A DNA stretch of 64,000 nucleotides from Pseudomonas fluorescens. Its GTDB lineage: Bacteria > Pseudomonadota > Gammaproteobacteria > Pseudomonadales > Pseudomonadaceae. A program made the position numbers and the translations under genes. The stretch's first letter is position 1; each line of letters begins with the position of its first letter. The notes beneath the pieces are model-generated. The model worked only from the letters and a program-made list of their open reading frames with translations. It was not told the origin of the DNA and searched no databases. Of the stretch, positions 55,934 through 64,000 are shown piece after piece. The stretch lies in assembly GCF_000968015.1 (NCBI RefSeq), contig NZ_LACH01000063.1, positions 1 through 64,000 on the forward strand, read 5' to 3'.

Positions 55934-55977
55934 AAATGTACACCTGTGTCAACGGTTGATGACACATGTGTACATTT
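55934..55977. promoter_or_regulatory. Long palindromic operator upstream of the StcD-like gene
   Basis: Two 18-base arms (55934-55951 and 55960-55977), each starting AAATGTACAC when read inward, are mirror images apart from one base and flank an 8-base centre. The ends contain the TGTACACC half-site also found four times ahead of the TetR gene. The site is where the promoter of the stcD-like/frmA operon should be. Confidence 0.72.
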
Positions 55978-56241
55978 TGCTTGCGTGACAAAAAATCCAG
56001 GATTAACATCCGTCAAAACCCGGACTGATTTGACTCGTACGCGCCTGGTTTCCATCGCATTGAGCGGTCAGTGCCCGCGGCGTGATGAAAGTGCGTGCAG
56101 CGGCAAACCGCACTCGTTGAGGCGCACATGAAAGTGGGTGTTATAGGTGACGGTTCAGATGTGATTCAGTGGGATTGAAGAGGGCACAGTCGTGCTTTCT
56201 TAAACTTCTGCCTTATTGATATTTCGGAAAGGAGAGCATAG

Positions 56242-57222
56242 GTGACAGAGTTATTTGATATTCGCTTGGCTAGCAAACAGACAGCTTTCACTGAAATTCC
56301 AGTCATAGATATATCGTCGCTCATAAACGGTGAAAATCCGCTGAAGGTGGCAAGCCAAATAGGTGATGCATGCGAAAAGGTGGGTTTTTTTTATATAAAA
56401 AACCATGGTGTTGATCAGCGGTTAATAGATGAGATGTATGCGCTGACCAAAAGTTTTTTCAAGCTTCCTTATGAGGAGAAGAACAAGCTTAATGTCGTGA
56501 ATTCCGGGCTCACGCTACGTGGTTATATACCGATGTACGCGGAAAACGTCGATCCTGCTAACACCCGCGATTTCAAAGAGTGTTTTGATTGCGGAGCTCA
56601 TTATGATGAGGTCTCTCCATTTTTTGGTCCTAATCAAATGCCGTCTGCACTGCCGCAATTTGAGAAGGTTGCCGAAGATTACCATTCCTCTGTATTGGCT
56701 CTCGCGCGAATGCTCATTGGCGGGATCGCGCTGAGTTTGGGTTTACCACAAGATTACTTTGAACATCTTCAGCGTAAGCCCATCACTATTCAGCGAATTT
56801 TGCGTTACCCGCCCCAGATCGGAAGGGTCTCCCAAGAGGAGATCGGTATTGGGGCACACACGGACTATGGTTTCTTGACGGTCCTTTCCCAAGATGCAGT
56901 TGGCGGTTTGCAAGTCAGGAACCGTGCAGGGGAGTGGGTTACTGCCCCACCAGTTGAAGGCACTTTTATCGTCAACATTGGTGATTTGGTTCAAACCCTC
57001 ACCAATGATCGCTACACCTCGACAATGCATCGCGTCATAAATACTAGCGGCCTAGAGCGCTATTCAATACCTTTCTTTATTGATTTGGATTTCGATGCAG
57101 TTGTCGAGCCTGTGCCAACCTGCGTGAGTGAGGCTCTACCCGCGAAGTATGAAGCGTACACTTGTGGCAAACACAAATTTAAGCGTTTCGTTGATAGCTA
57201 TACGCATCTGAAAGTCGAGTAG
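56242..57222 (+). CDS. 2-oxoglutarate/Fe(II)-dependent oxygenase (isopenicillin-N-synthase type)
   Basis: 326 residues. The N-terminal DIOX_N part (IPVIDISSLINGENP, GFFYIKNHGVDQRLID) leads to the jelly-roll core with the iron ligands in GAHTDYGFLTVL (HxD) and the distal His in STMHRVINTSG, and the 2-oxoglutarate-binding RYS. It would hydroxylate or desaturate a small molecule; the substrate is unknown. The start is a GTG with GGAG 7 bases upstream. The base composition is visibly more AT-rich than the neighbouring operons. The gene stands next to a broken dehydrogenase and an IS66 element, so lateral gain is likely. Confidence 0.88.
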   Translation: MTELFDIRLASKQTAFTEIPVIDISSLINGENPLKVASQIGDACEKVGFFYIKNHGVDQRLIDEMYALTKSFFKLPYEEKNKLNVVNSGLTLRGYIPMYAENVDPANTRDFKECFDCGAHYDEVSPFFGPNQMPSALPQFEKVAEDYHSSVLALARMLIGGIALSLGLPQDYFEHLQRKPITIQRILRYPPQIGRVSQEEIGIGAHTDYGFLTVLSQDAVGGLQVRNRAGEWVTAPPVEGTFIVNIGDLVQTLTNDRYTSTMHRVINTSGLERYSIPFFIDLDFDAVVEPVPTCVSEALPAKYEAYTCGKHKFKRFVDSYTHLKVE

Positions 57223-57263
57223 GGAGTTGTCTATGTGCATCCTATACATGGCCGCCCCCGCCG

Positions 57264-57612
57264 ATGCTGGGCGTCATGGGGGTTGGCAATCTCGGACGCG
57301 CCGCGCTTGATCGCCTTCAGCCATTGGGATTTCAGGTCGGTGGCTGGAGTCGTTCTTTGAAGGAGGTGCCAGGTGGCCATTGTTACGTTGGCCCGGAAGA
57401 ACCAGAGGCGTTTTTAGGGCAGTGCGACATCCTTGTGAACATGTTGCCACTGACTCCCGAAACAGACGGGATACTCAATGCTGTGAGGCTCGATTGCCTG
57501 CCTCATGGAGCGGGACTGATTAACGTGGGACGTGGCGCCCACGTTATAGAAACCGCTTTGCTTTCTGCGTTGGGTGAAGGCCGTCTGGAAGGTGCCGTAC
57601 TGGATGTTCTGG
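57264..57612 (+). pseudogene. Truncated D-2-hydroxyacid dehydrogenase (GhrA-like)
   Basis: Only the middle of the NAD-binding domain remains: GVMGVGNLGRAALDRLQPLGF, LVNMLPLTPETDGILNA and the catalytic-Arg motif LINVGRGAHV, ending at AVLDV. The N-terminal substrate domain is missing; upstream a different frame reads MCILYMAAPA and is shifted. The 3' part is cut exactly where the IS66 left end begins. No continuation is found on the other side of the element. The lost gene would have reduced glyoxylate or hydroxypyruvate. Confidence 0.8.
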
Positions 57613-57650
57613 GTAAGCGTCTGACCAAGTCACCTTCCGAACTCCAGCAT

Positions 57651-57698
57651 TAAGGGCGATGGTGTCCGCATATTTTTAAGCGGACGCGATAGCCCTTA
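57651..57698. repeat. Nested hairpin in the IS66 leader
   Basis: TAAGGGC...GCCCTTA encloses GTCCGC...GCGGAC around an AT loop. It lies between the left terminal repeat and tnpA, and may limit read-in transcription or tnpA translation. Confidence 0.55.
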
Positions 57699-57712
57699 AC
57701 GTCAGGATTTCC

Positions 57713-58030
57713 ATGCGCCAACGAAGCTCTTATCCAAAACTCTTCAAGGCCCAGGTTGTTCAGGAATGCCTGCAACCGGGGGCAACGCTATCCAGCGTCG
57801 CCATCAGCCACGGCATCAACGCCAACGTAATCCGCAAGTGGCTGCCGCTTTACCGAGACCAGCTGCCAGCGGCGTTGCCGGCTTTTGTTCCTTTAAGAGC
57901 CAGCCTCAAACGGCCGGAGGAAGCGCCGGCGACTATCGAACTGCCGCTTGGCGAGCAAACGCTTACAGTGAAATGGCCAACTTCCGATCCCGAAGGCTGT
58001 GCCCGTTTTGTCCGTGGGCTCATGCAATGA
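57713..58030 (+). CDS. tnpA: IS66 accessory protein TnpA
   Basis: 105 residues. The N-terminal HTH (FKAQVVQECLQPGATLSSVAISHGINANVIRKWLPLYR) is the IS66 Orf1/TnpA type, resembling IS3 OrfA DNA-binding domains. Its stop overlaps the tnpB ATG (ATGA). Confidence 0.9.
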   Translation: MRQRSSYPKLFKAQVVQECLQPGATLSSVAISHGINANVIRKWLPLYRDQLPAALPAFVPLRASLKRPEEAPATIELPLGEQTLTVKWPTSDPEGCARFVRGLMQ

Positions 58031-58362
58031 TCCGCATCGACGCCATCTGGCTCGCCACCGAGCCCATGGATATGCGCGCCGGCACTGAAACGGCGCTGGT
58101 CAGGGTGATTGCGGTCTTCGGTGCGGCGAAGCCGCACTGCGCTTATCTGTTTGCCAATCGCCGCGCGACTCGCATGAAAGTGCTGGTGCATGACGGGATT
58201 GGCGTCTGGCTGGCTGCTCGTCGGTTGAACCAGGGCAAGTTCCACTGGCCAGGCATTCGACAAGGCTGTGAGATGCAGCTGGATACCGAACAACTTCAGG
58301 CCTTGGTGCTGGGCCTGCCTTGGCAGCGCGTTGGAGCTGGCGGCGCGATCACCATCCTTTGA
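58027..58362 (+). CDS. tnpB: IS66 accessory protein TnpB
   Basis: 111 residues with the conserved IS66 Orf2 core: AIWLATEPMDMRAGTETALVRV, HCAYLFANRRATRMKVLVHDG and GVWLAARRLNQGKFHWP. It appears intact. It is needed with TnpA and TnpC for transposition of this family, though its molecular role is unclear. Confidence 0.9.
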   Translation: MIRIDAIWLATEPMDMRAGTETALVRVIAVFGAAKPHCAYLFANRRATRMKVLVHDGIGVWLAARRLNQGKFHWPGIRQGCEMQLDTEQLQALVLGLPWQRVGAGGAITIL

Positions 58363-58424
58363 AAGGCTGTAATTAACGCCTGAGCCTGCTGCCGCAGGCG
58401 GTCTGCTTTGGTAAAATCCAAGGC

Positions 58425-59951
58425 ATGACTTCTACGCCCAACCTCGATCAAATGCCCCCCGATCAACTGCGTGCATTCGCTGCGCAGTTGATGTCGCAGG
58501 TCGACACGATGGGCAAGAAAATCCATCGGATCGAAACAGTCAACGAACAGCTCACCCACGAAATTGCAGTGCTCAAACGGCATAAGTTCGCCAAGCGCAG
58601 CGAGCAATTGAGCCCTGAGCAGGGCAGCTTGCTCGACGACCTGCTCGACACTGATATCGCTGCCATCGAAGCCGAGTTGAAAGCAGCCAATCCGCCGGCT
58701 GCGCAGCCGGAGCCACGTCAGCAACCCAAGCGTGCGCCGTTGCCGCCGCAGTTTCCACGCACGGTGATCCGTCACGAACCCGAGAACACGCAGTGCGGAT
58801 GTGGCTGCCAGCTTCAGCGCGTCGGCGAAGACATCAGCGAGAAGCTCGATTACACGCCGGGCGTGTTCACCGTCGAGCAACACATACGTGGAAAGTGGGC
58901 CTGCCGACAGTGCGAAACACTGATCCAGGCACCGGTACCGGCCCAGGTAATCGACAAGGGCATCCCGACCGCAGGCCTGCTGGCTCATGTGATGGTGGCG
59001 AAGTTTGCTGACCATTTGCCGCTGTACCGGCAGGAGAAGATCTTTGGCCGCGCCGGCCTGATGATCGCCCGCTCGACGCTAGCACAGTGGGTTGGACAAA
59101 CCGGCGTGCAGCTTCAGCCTATGGTCGATGCGCTACGCTAAGCGGTGCTCGCTGAGGGCGTGATCCACGCCGATGAGACTCCGGTTCAAATGCTAGCGCC
59201 AGGCGAGAAGAAAACTCACCGAGCGTATGTATGGGCTTATTGTGCCACGCCGTTTTCGACACTCAAGGCTGTGGTTTATGACTTCAGCCCAAGCCGTGCC
59301 GGCGAGCACGCGCGTAACTTCCTCGGCTCCTGGAACGGCAAGCTGGTATGCGACGATTTTGCGGGCTACAAAGCCGGCTTCGAGAAAGGCATGACTGAAA
59401 TTGGTTGCATGGCTCACGCCCGCCGCAAGTTTTTCGATCTGCACGTGGCAAACAAAAGCCAGTTGGCCGAACAAGCGCTGCACTCGATTGGCGGCTTGTA
59501 CGAAGTTGAACGGCAAGCGCGAGGCATGGGTGATGAGGATCGTTGGCGAATACGCCAAGAAAAGGCTGCACCAATAATCAAGGCACTGCATGACTGGATG
59601 TTGGCCCAGATAGATCTGGTGCCAAACGGATCTGCGACGGCCAAAGCCCTGGATTACAGCCTTAAACGCTGGGTAGCGCTGACGCGCTACCTTGATGACG
59701 GCGCGGTGCCTATCGACAATAACCCAGTCGAAAACCAGATCCGACCGTGGGCACTTGGGCGCTCGAACTGGTTATTTGCCGGATCGCTACGCAGCGGAAA
59801 ACGGGCAGCGGCGATCATGAGTTTGATCCAGTCGGCCCGCATGAATGCGCATGATCCGTATGCCTACCTCAAGGATGTTCTGACGCGGCTGCCGACCCAG
59901 AAAGCCTCTGGGATCAAGCAACTTCTGCCGCATCAGTGGGTGCCGGCCTGA
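58425..59951 (+). pseudogene. tnpC: IS66 transposase TnpC interrupted by an in-frame stop
   Basis: The reading frame encodes the zinc-finger region (CGCGCQLQRVGEDISEKL, RGKWACRQCETL) and the start of the DDE domain, then meets TAA at 59139-59141 after MVDALR. The same frame continues immediately with AVLAEGVIHADETPVQML, which holds the first catalytic Asp, and runs through AYVWAYC, CMAHARRKFFDL and the C-terminal DDE part (PIDNNPVENQIRPWALGRSNW) to 59951. Family members usually have Gln or Glu at the stop position, so CAA to TAA is a likely single change. Without readthrough no active transposase is made. Confidence 0.88.
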
Positions 59952-59991
59952 CTCCCAACGGTGAGTTGGACGTATGGTTACACCCCCCTTC

Positions 59992-60378
59992 TTACAGGCT
60001 GGGGTCATACGAGTTGAGCACTGCATCCCACCGCATTTCATGGTCTTCGACCGCAACATTCCATTCGCAACCAGACACCGAGATACGAATCTCCGATAAG
60101 CACTTACACCAATGTTGTACGCCAACCCATGATGCGTCTTCTTGGTTATCAGGGAGCTTAGTGGAGCCCGAGAGCACGAGACCCTTCTTTAGAAAACGAC
60201 TCGGTTCCAGGTTTGTTGAAAAGTCAAATGACTCCCAATTTAGGCCAGCGCCGAGGGAGAGGAATCGTTCGATTTGATCGTCTACACAGTAGCGCCGAAC
60301 AATCTCCTCAATAGCGGCTATCTCGTTCGAGCTGAGCGGAGCTTTTCGCCGAGCAGCGTAATAGATGGATATTGCCAA
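59992..60378 (-). CDS. Hypothetical protein
   Basis: 128 residues, starting from a TTG (MAISIYYAARR) with a weak GAGAG box. The sequence (SSNEIAAIEEIVRRYCVDDQIE, WESFDFSTNLEPSRFLKKGLVLSGSTKLP) is acidic, single-domain and without signal or membrane span, and recalls the small immunity-type or unknown-function proteins common next to mobile elements. The stop lies 10 bases from the right end of the IS66 element, so the C-terminus may have been altered by the insertion. Confidence 0.6.
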   Translation of the reverse strand: MAISIYYAARRKAPLSSNEIAAIEEIVRRYCVDDQIERFLSLGAGLNWESFDFSTNLEPSRFLKKGLVLSGSTKLPDNQEDASWVGVQHWCKCLSEIRISVSGCEWNVAVEDHEMRWDAVLNSYDPSL

Positions 60379-60564
60379 AATGTTCTCTCAGAGTCGGTAG
60401 TCGTGATTGGGATGAAGGATACCGGGCTTGCCTCCGTTCGACTACGCAAGGTGTGTTAGCCGGACACTTACTGTTCTGGTACAAGAGCCTCCCTCTCAAG
60501 ACAACCCACTCTGTCACGTATCAACGAGCTGAAGACACCCAGTTTTCCGCTGAGAAAATGGCGC

Positions 60565-61185
60565 TTAGAGATTTTGAAACGCTTTCAATCCTCGCTGGAC
60601 TGCGGGCCTGGCTTCGATCGCATCGAACCAGCGTGACAAGCGTGAAAGCACTGCCCAATCCAGCCGGTCACGAATTGATGCCGCAAGGGTGAAAGCAGAG
60701 ATGTCTGCCATGGAAAACTGATCTCCGGCCATAAAGTCTCCGGTAAGAAACCGTTCTGCATAGACAAGTTGTTCAATGACGCGCAGATCGATGACTGTGG
60801 CCGCATCAATGAATCCCGCCTGACGCAGGAAGAATGCCGCATGGCTGGGCCCGATGACGTCCGTTACGAAAAAGAAGTAACGATCAAACACTCGGTCGCG
60901 CTCTGGTCCAGGATGCGCTGGTGCGAGTCGACCGGGAGCTTTGGCGTCCGCGAACTGAATGATTGCGTTTGATTGGTTGATGACCAGTGCCGGTGTCGAC
61001 GTATGGTCGACCAGGGTGGGGACTTTTCCTGCCGGATTAAGCGCCAGGTACGCCAAATCGCGCTGCTCATTCGCGTGCAGATTCAGTCTCCGTGCCGTGT
61101 AGGGGATACCTGCTTCTTCCAGGGCTATCGCAGCCCTCAGACTGTTGCCGGTTTGAGCGCCATACAACTCTATGTTGGGGTTCAT
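60565..61185 (-). CDS. Glutathione S-transferase-family protein
   Basis: 206 residues. The thioredoxin-like N-domain (IELYGAQTGNSLRAAIALEEAGIPYTARRLNL) has the cis-Pro in GKVPTLVDH and the glutathione gamma-Glu contact NQSNAIIQF. The helical C-domain ends with FSMADISAFTLAA. I start at MNPNIELYGA, with GGAG 6 bases upstream. It is on the same strand as the NmrA-like and HD-domain genes, with about 100-base gaps, and probably belongs to one detoxification-type operon. Confidence 0.9.
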   Translation of the reverse strand: MNPNIELYGAQTGNSLRAAIALEEAGIPYTARRLNLHANEQRDLAYLALNPAGKVPTLVDHTSTPALVINQSNAIIQFADAKAPGRLAPAHPGPERDRVFDRYFFFVTDVIGPSHAAFFLRQAGFIDAATVIDLRVIEQLVYAERFLTGDFMAGDQFSMADISAFTLAASIRDRLDWAVLSRLSRWFDAIEARPAVQRGLKAFQNL

Positions 61186-61283
61186 CAGGCACTCCATTGG
61201 AAATGAATGGACAATCATTGGATGCTAAGTGAAAAGCGGCGTATGCGTATGTCTTCAAGACCAAGTGCATACGCCCATAGTGA

Positions 61284-62165
61284 TCACACCTCGAACGCTT
61301 GCCGGTTTGCGCGTACGAACTCAGCCACCGTTTGAGGCGCTTGTCCGGTGATTTCGCCGATAACCCCGTCCTCACCGCTAAAGATTCCATTCTGGTAATC
61401 GACCGCGACTGCAAGGAAATGCTGGATCACAAACTCCGGCAGATCGTAGGTCTCCAGATGCTGGCGATACTCTTCCAAGGTCGAAGGGCTGTAGGTGATG
61501 GTGCGGCCTGTGATGTCGCTGATTTGGTCGGCAATCTCTTGATGGCTCAGTTCGACAGGGCCGTACAGCGGATAGGTTTTCCCGATATGGCCAGACGGCT
61601 GTGTGAGAACGGCGGCGATTAGCCGCGCCTGGTCTTCAGCGGCGATGGGTGCATGTCGGCCGGTGCCGTATGGCAGCGTGATCTTGTTCTCCTTCACGAT
61701 CTGATCAAGTACCCACGGAAAGATCAGCCACTCGGAAAAGAACGTCGGCCGGATGTGCACGGTGGGTACGCCCGACCAGTCGAGTACGCGTTCTGCAATC
61801 CAGTGGTCGCGCGCGGCGTGACTCAAAGAGTCTTCCCGAGCAGAAATCTGCGACATTTCCACCACGACCTCGACGCCGGCTCGCCGGGCGGCATCGGCAA
61901 AATAGGCGGTCGCCTGAATGTAGCCAGGACGCACGGGATAGCACAGGTAGGCGCCTGTGACTCCCTCCATCGCATGAATGATGTCGTCATGTTCAAGGAG
62001 GTCGCCCACAAATATTTCGGCGCCCTCGCTTTGGAGCGCTGCGCTGCGCTCGTCCTCCTGGTGCACAAAAGCCCGAACCGCATGACCGCCGTTGAGAAGG
62101 TGGCGAATGGTGTAGACGCCGGTTTTTCCCGTAGCGCCGGTGACGAGGTATTTACGTTGCTGCAT
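61284..62165 (-). CDS. NmrA-like NAD(P)-binding protein (atypical SDR)
   Basis: About 293 residues. YLVTGATGKTGVYTIRHLLNGGHAVRAFVHQ is the NmrA/SDR5-type nucleotide turn, followed by GAEIFVGDLLEHDDI and VEMSQISAREDSLSHAARDHWIAERVL; the classical YxxxK is absent. Such proteins bind NAD(P)(H) as redox sensors or reduce quinones and isoflavone-like compounds. The start is the ATG of MQQRKYLV, with GGAG 8 bases upstream. Confidence 0.88.
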   Translation of the reverse strand: MQQRKYLVTGATGKTGVYTIRHLLNGGHAVRAFVHQEDERSAALQSEGAEIFVGDLLEHDDIIHAMEGVTGAYLCYPVRPGYIQATAYFADAARRAGVEVVVEMSQISAREDSLSHAARDHWIAERVLDWSGVPTVHIRPTFFSEWLIFPWVLDQIVKENKITLPYGTGRHAPIAAEDQARLIAAVLTQPSGHIGKTYPLYGPVELSHQEIADQISDITGRTITYSPSTLEEYRQHLETYDLPEFVIQHFLAVAVDYQNGIFSGEDGVIGEITGQAPQTVAEFVRANRQAFEV

Positions 62166-62262
62166 GGTGAATACTCCAAAGTAAAGGAACATACATTGCT
62201 GGCGCCGATATCACGTATCTGGCGTTACCTATTCAAGAAGGCTGTGCAGTAGCGCATCGCCG

Positions 62263-62904
62263 TCAGCTATCGAAAGGAGCGTGGTCAATCAGGTCGCACA
62301 CATTCGGGCATTCGAACCCGTGCACGTGACGACGTCCGACATCCGCGAGCCCAGTGCCAATCGCGGTGTGAGGTTTCTTCCGGGCCACTTCGGCGACCGC
62401 TTGGGTAAACGCGGCTTTCATTCCAATGCGGGGGTAGAGGGCCAGCGTATCCTCGACCAACGATGGCGTGATTTCCTCCAGCCGTAATCCCATCACGTCG
62501 ACATGCGCGCCCATGTAGATCAGGGCGATCTCTGGCTGTTTGCGGTCGGCGATGCCGGCGCTAGAGTGAAGTGCGATCGCATCCCAAACCAGTTCGACTT
62601 TCGATTCCGGGTAACCGTTTTCCAACAGGAAGCGGCTGGCAGCATCGGCGCCGTCGACCTCAAAACGTTGGTCGGCTGCAAATTCGTACGTCAGCCCCAG
62701 GTCGTGCAGCAGTGCGGCGAGATAGACGGCCTCGCGGTCGTATTTCAGGCCTCGCTGCTGGCCGAGGAATTCGGCAAACCACCACGTGCGATGCACATGG
62801 TGCAGGAGCGCTGGCGAGTGAACGCGCTCGACGAGGAAGGAGGCTTTGCGGGCGAGTTCAGAGTCTGGAGCGCTGAAGCCGCCGATGATCACAGGTGTAC
62901 TCAT
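62263..62904 (-). CDS. HD-domain hydrolase (cyanamide-hydratase-like)
   Basis: 213 residues. The HD metal site is formed by HHVHRTWWFAE, LAALLHDLGLT (H-D pair) and a distal Asp in the GAHVDVMG region. The spacing and the FLLENGYPESKVELVWDAIALHSSAGIADR stretch resemble the cyanamide hydratase/Ddi2-type HD family, which hydrates cyanamide to urea; related proteins have other or unknown substrates. It is the first gene of the minus-strand set and is divergent from the GlxA regulator. Confidence 0.8.
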   Translation of the reverse strand: MSTPVIIGGFSAPDSELARKASFLVERVHSPALLHHVHRTWWFAEFLGQQRGLKYDREAVYLAALLHDLGLTYEFAADQRFEVDGADAASRFLLENGYPESKVELVWDAIALHSSAGIADRKQPEIALIYMGAHVDVMGLRLEEITPSLVEDTLALYPRIGMKAAFTQAVAEVARKKPHTAIGTGLADVGRRHVHGFECPNVCDLIDHAPFDS

Positions 62905-63024
62905 GTTTGTTCCCGGAGGATGAAGTGGGCTCGCAGTTCATTCTAAGTAGTTGCAATTGGCACAATTGACTATTTTCAGATGATTTGTGCCAATATCCGT
63001 GCCACGTCAATGCGGGAGATCGCT

Positions 63025-64000
63025 GTGAAAAAAACGACGAACTCAAACCATTCCTTTGTCGGCGTGGCGCAAAAACGAGTGGTGATTTTGGGTTTGCCGC
63101 CCGTGGACTCGCTTGATGTGATCGGCCCGGCAGAGGTGTTTGCCTATGCAAACAACCTGCACCGTGGCGACTCTGCTCCCTACGTACTTGAGCTGGTTTG
63201 CGCGGGTGCCAATGAACATCTGGAGAGCAGCACCGGCATCGCACTCATGGCGCACAAGACGCTTGAACAGGAGCGTCTTGAAAACAGGGCCATCGACACG
63301 TTGATCGTGACGTCGGGCTGGAAAGCCATGGATCAGCTGGATCAGACGGCCATCGAGTGGATCCGCACGCGAGCCAAGGGCATCAGGCGTGTGTGCTCGA
63401 TCTGTGTCGGCGCGTTCGCCTTGGCTGAAACAGGGCTTCTGGATGGTCGAAAGGCAACAACCCATTGGCGGATGGCACGCAGCCTGGCCGATCGCTATCC
63501 CAACGTGCAGGTCGATCCCAATCCGATCTGGGTCAAGGACGGCAACCTGTACACCTCGGCAGGCATCTCGGCGGGAATCGATCTTGCACTCGCATTGGTC
63601 AGCGAAGACCTGGGCGACGACATCGCTTTGGAGATCGCGAAAAATCTGGTTCTGTTTCTGCGACGTCCAGGCGGCCAGGCACAGTTCAGCGTCGCACTCC
63701 AGTCGCAGCATGCGACAGGTTCGAACCTGGATGAGTTATGCGTATGGATCAGTGAGCATCTACATTCGGAGCTGACGGTCGAGATACTTGCAGACAGGCT
63801 CGCCACCAGTGTGAGGACCTTGATTCGCATGTTTCAGAGGGAATTCAAGACAACGCCTGCGAAGTACGTCGAGGACGTCCGGGTCGAAGCGGCCTGTCGG
63901 CAAATTGAGCTGGGAAGGCGGTCAATGGAAGAGGTTGCGCGCCGATGCGGCTATCACAGTGTCGACGTGCTCAGAAAAGCCTTCGTGCGACGCATGGGGG
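63025..64000 (+). CDS. GlxA-type AraC regulator (3' end beyond window)
   Basis: About 325 residues are visible. A DJ-1/PfpI domain (VVILGLPPVDSLDVIGPAEVFAYA, then VCSICVGAFALAETGLLDG) keeps the nucleophile-elbow Cys, unlike the two GlxA-type regulators in the betaine region. AraC HTHs follow (LTVEILADRLATSVRTLIRMFQREFKTTP; MEEVARRCGYHSVDVLRKAF). The start is a GTG with GGGAG 6 bases upstream; an ATG five codons earlier is an alternative. Divergent by about 120 bases from the HD/NmrA/GST genes, which it probably controls. Confidence 0.9.
   Translation, partial: MKKTTNSNHSFVGVAQKRVVILGLPPVDSLDVIGPAEVFAYANNLHRGDSAPYVLELVCAGANEHLESSTGIALMAHKTLEQERLENRAIDTLIVTSGWKAMDQLDQTAIEWIRTRAKGIRRVCSICVGAFALAETGLLDGRKATTHWRMARSLADRYPNVQVDPNPIWVKDGNLYTSAGISAGIDLALALVSEDLGDDIALEIAKNLVLFLRRPGGQAQFSVALQSQHATGSNLDELCVWISEHLHSELTVEILADRLATSVRTLIRMFQREFKTTPAKYVEDVRVEAACRQIELGRRSMEEVARRCGYHSVDVLRKAFVRRMG

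Larger units (their letters stand above)
57613..59981 (+). mobile_element. IS66-family insertion sequence
   Basis: A 2369-base element with the three-gene IS66 order (tnpA, tnpB, tnpC). Imperfect terminal inverted repeats begin GTAAGCGTCTGACCAAGTCA on the left. On the right they read GTAACCATACGTCCAACTCA on the complementary strand; the two share the GTAA start and 14 of these 20 bases. The flanking 8 bases (TGTTCTGG on the left, ACCCCCCT on the right) are different, so no target duplication is visible, suggesting a later deletion or recombination at one side. The transposase gene carries an in-frame stop, so autonomous movement is doubtful. Confidence 0.88.

Noticed and set aside
57605..59989. 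Eight-base target duplication for the IS66 element
   Set aside because: The flanks TGTTCTGG and ACCCCCCT do not match, so no duplication is reported.

Overview
The window looks like a piece of a Pseudomonas chromosome, most likely from the P. fluorescens/P. putida side of the genus. The evidence is an OprD-type porin, an aromatic-acid MFS symporter, AGGAG-type ribosome binding sites, moderately high GC, several CHASE/PAS/GGDEF/EAL signalling genes, and close-packed catabolic operons each with its own LysR, AraC/GlxA or TetR regulator. No rRNA, tRNA, CRISPR array or phage was seen.

Layout. Positions 1-4171 hold two c-di-GMP-type membrane sensors, the first cut by the window edge. Positions 4604-11063 hold an aromatic-acid-like catabolic set on the minus strand: porin, CoA ligase, nitroreductase, AAHS transporter and AraC regulator. 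Positions 11.3-19.9 kb are a mixed region: P-loop kinase, lipoprotein, diguanylate cyclase, TrkH, TRIC-like channel, patatin and ParA. It is littered with decayed gene ends, including a MaoC/CitE fusion remnant, a response-regulator stub and an AraC tail. Positions 20.1-56 kb form a large osmolyte/betaine catabolic region. It has two complete glycine-betaine-class ABC transporters, a Stc2-like Rieske N-demethylase, a StcD-like N-methylproline demethylase, an HpbD-like enolase-superfamily epimerase and a proline-racemase-family protein. It also has a DapA/ALDH/FAD-oxidase set, a ProC-like reductase, two types of formaldehyde dehydrogenase, a DddP-like DMSP lyase and a cupin DMSP-lyase-like protein. 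Positions 56.2-60.4 kb contain a lone 2-oxoglutarate oxygenase, a truncated dehydrogenase and an IS66-family element with a nonsense codon in its transposase. Positions 60.5-64 kb hold a GST/NmrA/HD-domain set divergent from a GlxA-type regulator that runs off the right edge.

How the genes may work together (inference). The betaine of proline or hydroxyproline would enter through the ABC systems and be epimerised by the HpbD-like enzyme. It would lose one methyl group through the Rieske oxygenase and the second through the StcD-like flavoprotein. The formaldehyde released at each step would be oxidised by FdhA and FrmA. The imino acid would then be oxidised and opened by the FAD oxidoreductase, DapA-like deaminase and aldehyde dehydrogenase towards 2-oxoglutarate. 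DMSP, another osmolyte read by the same transporter class, may be cleaved by the DddP-like enzyme.

Two regulatory patterns tie distant genes together. A bipartite element with conserved spacing lies upstream of both the first ABC operon (28688-28740) and the SDR/HpbD divergent region (47765-47817). TGTAC-type half-sites lie upstream of both the TetR gene (50601-50648) and the StcD-like gene (55934-55977).
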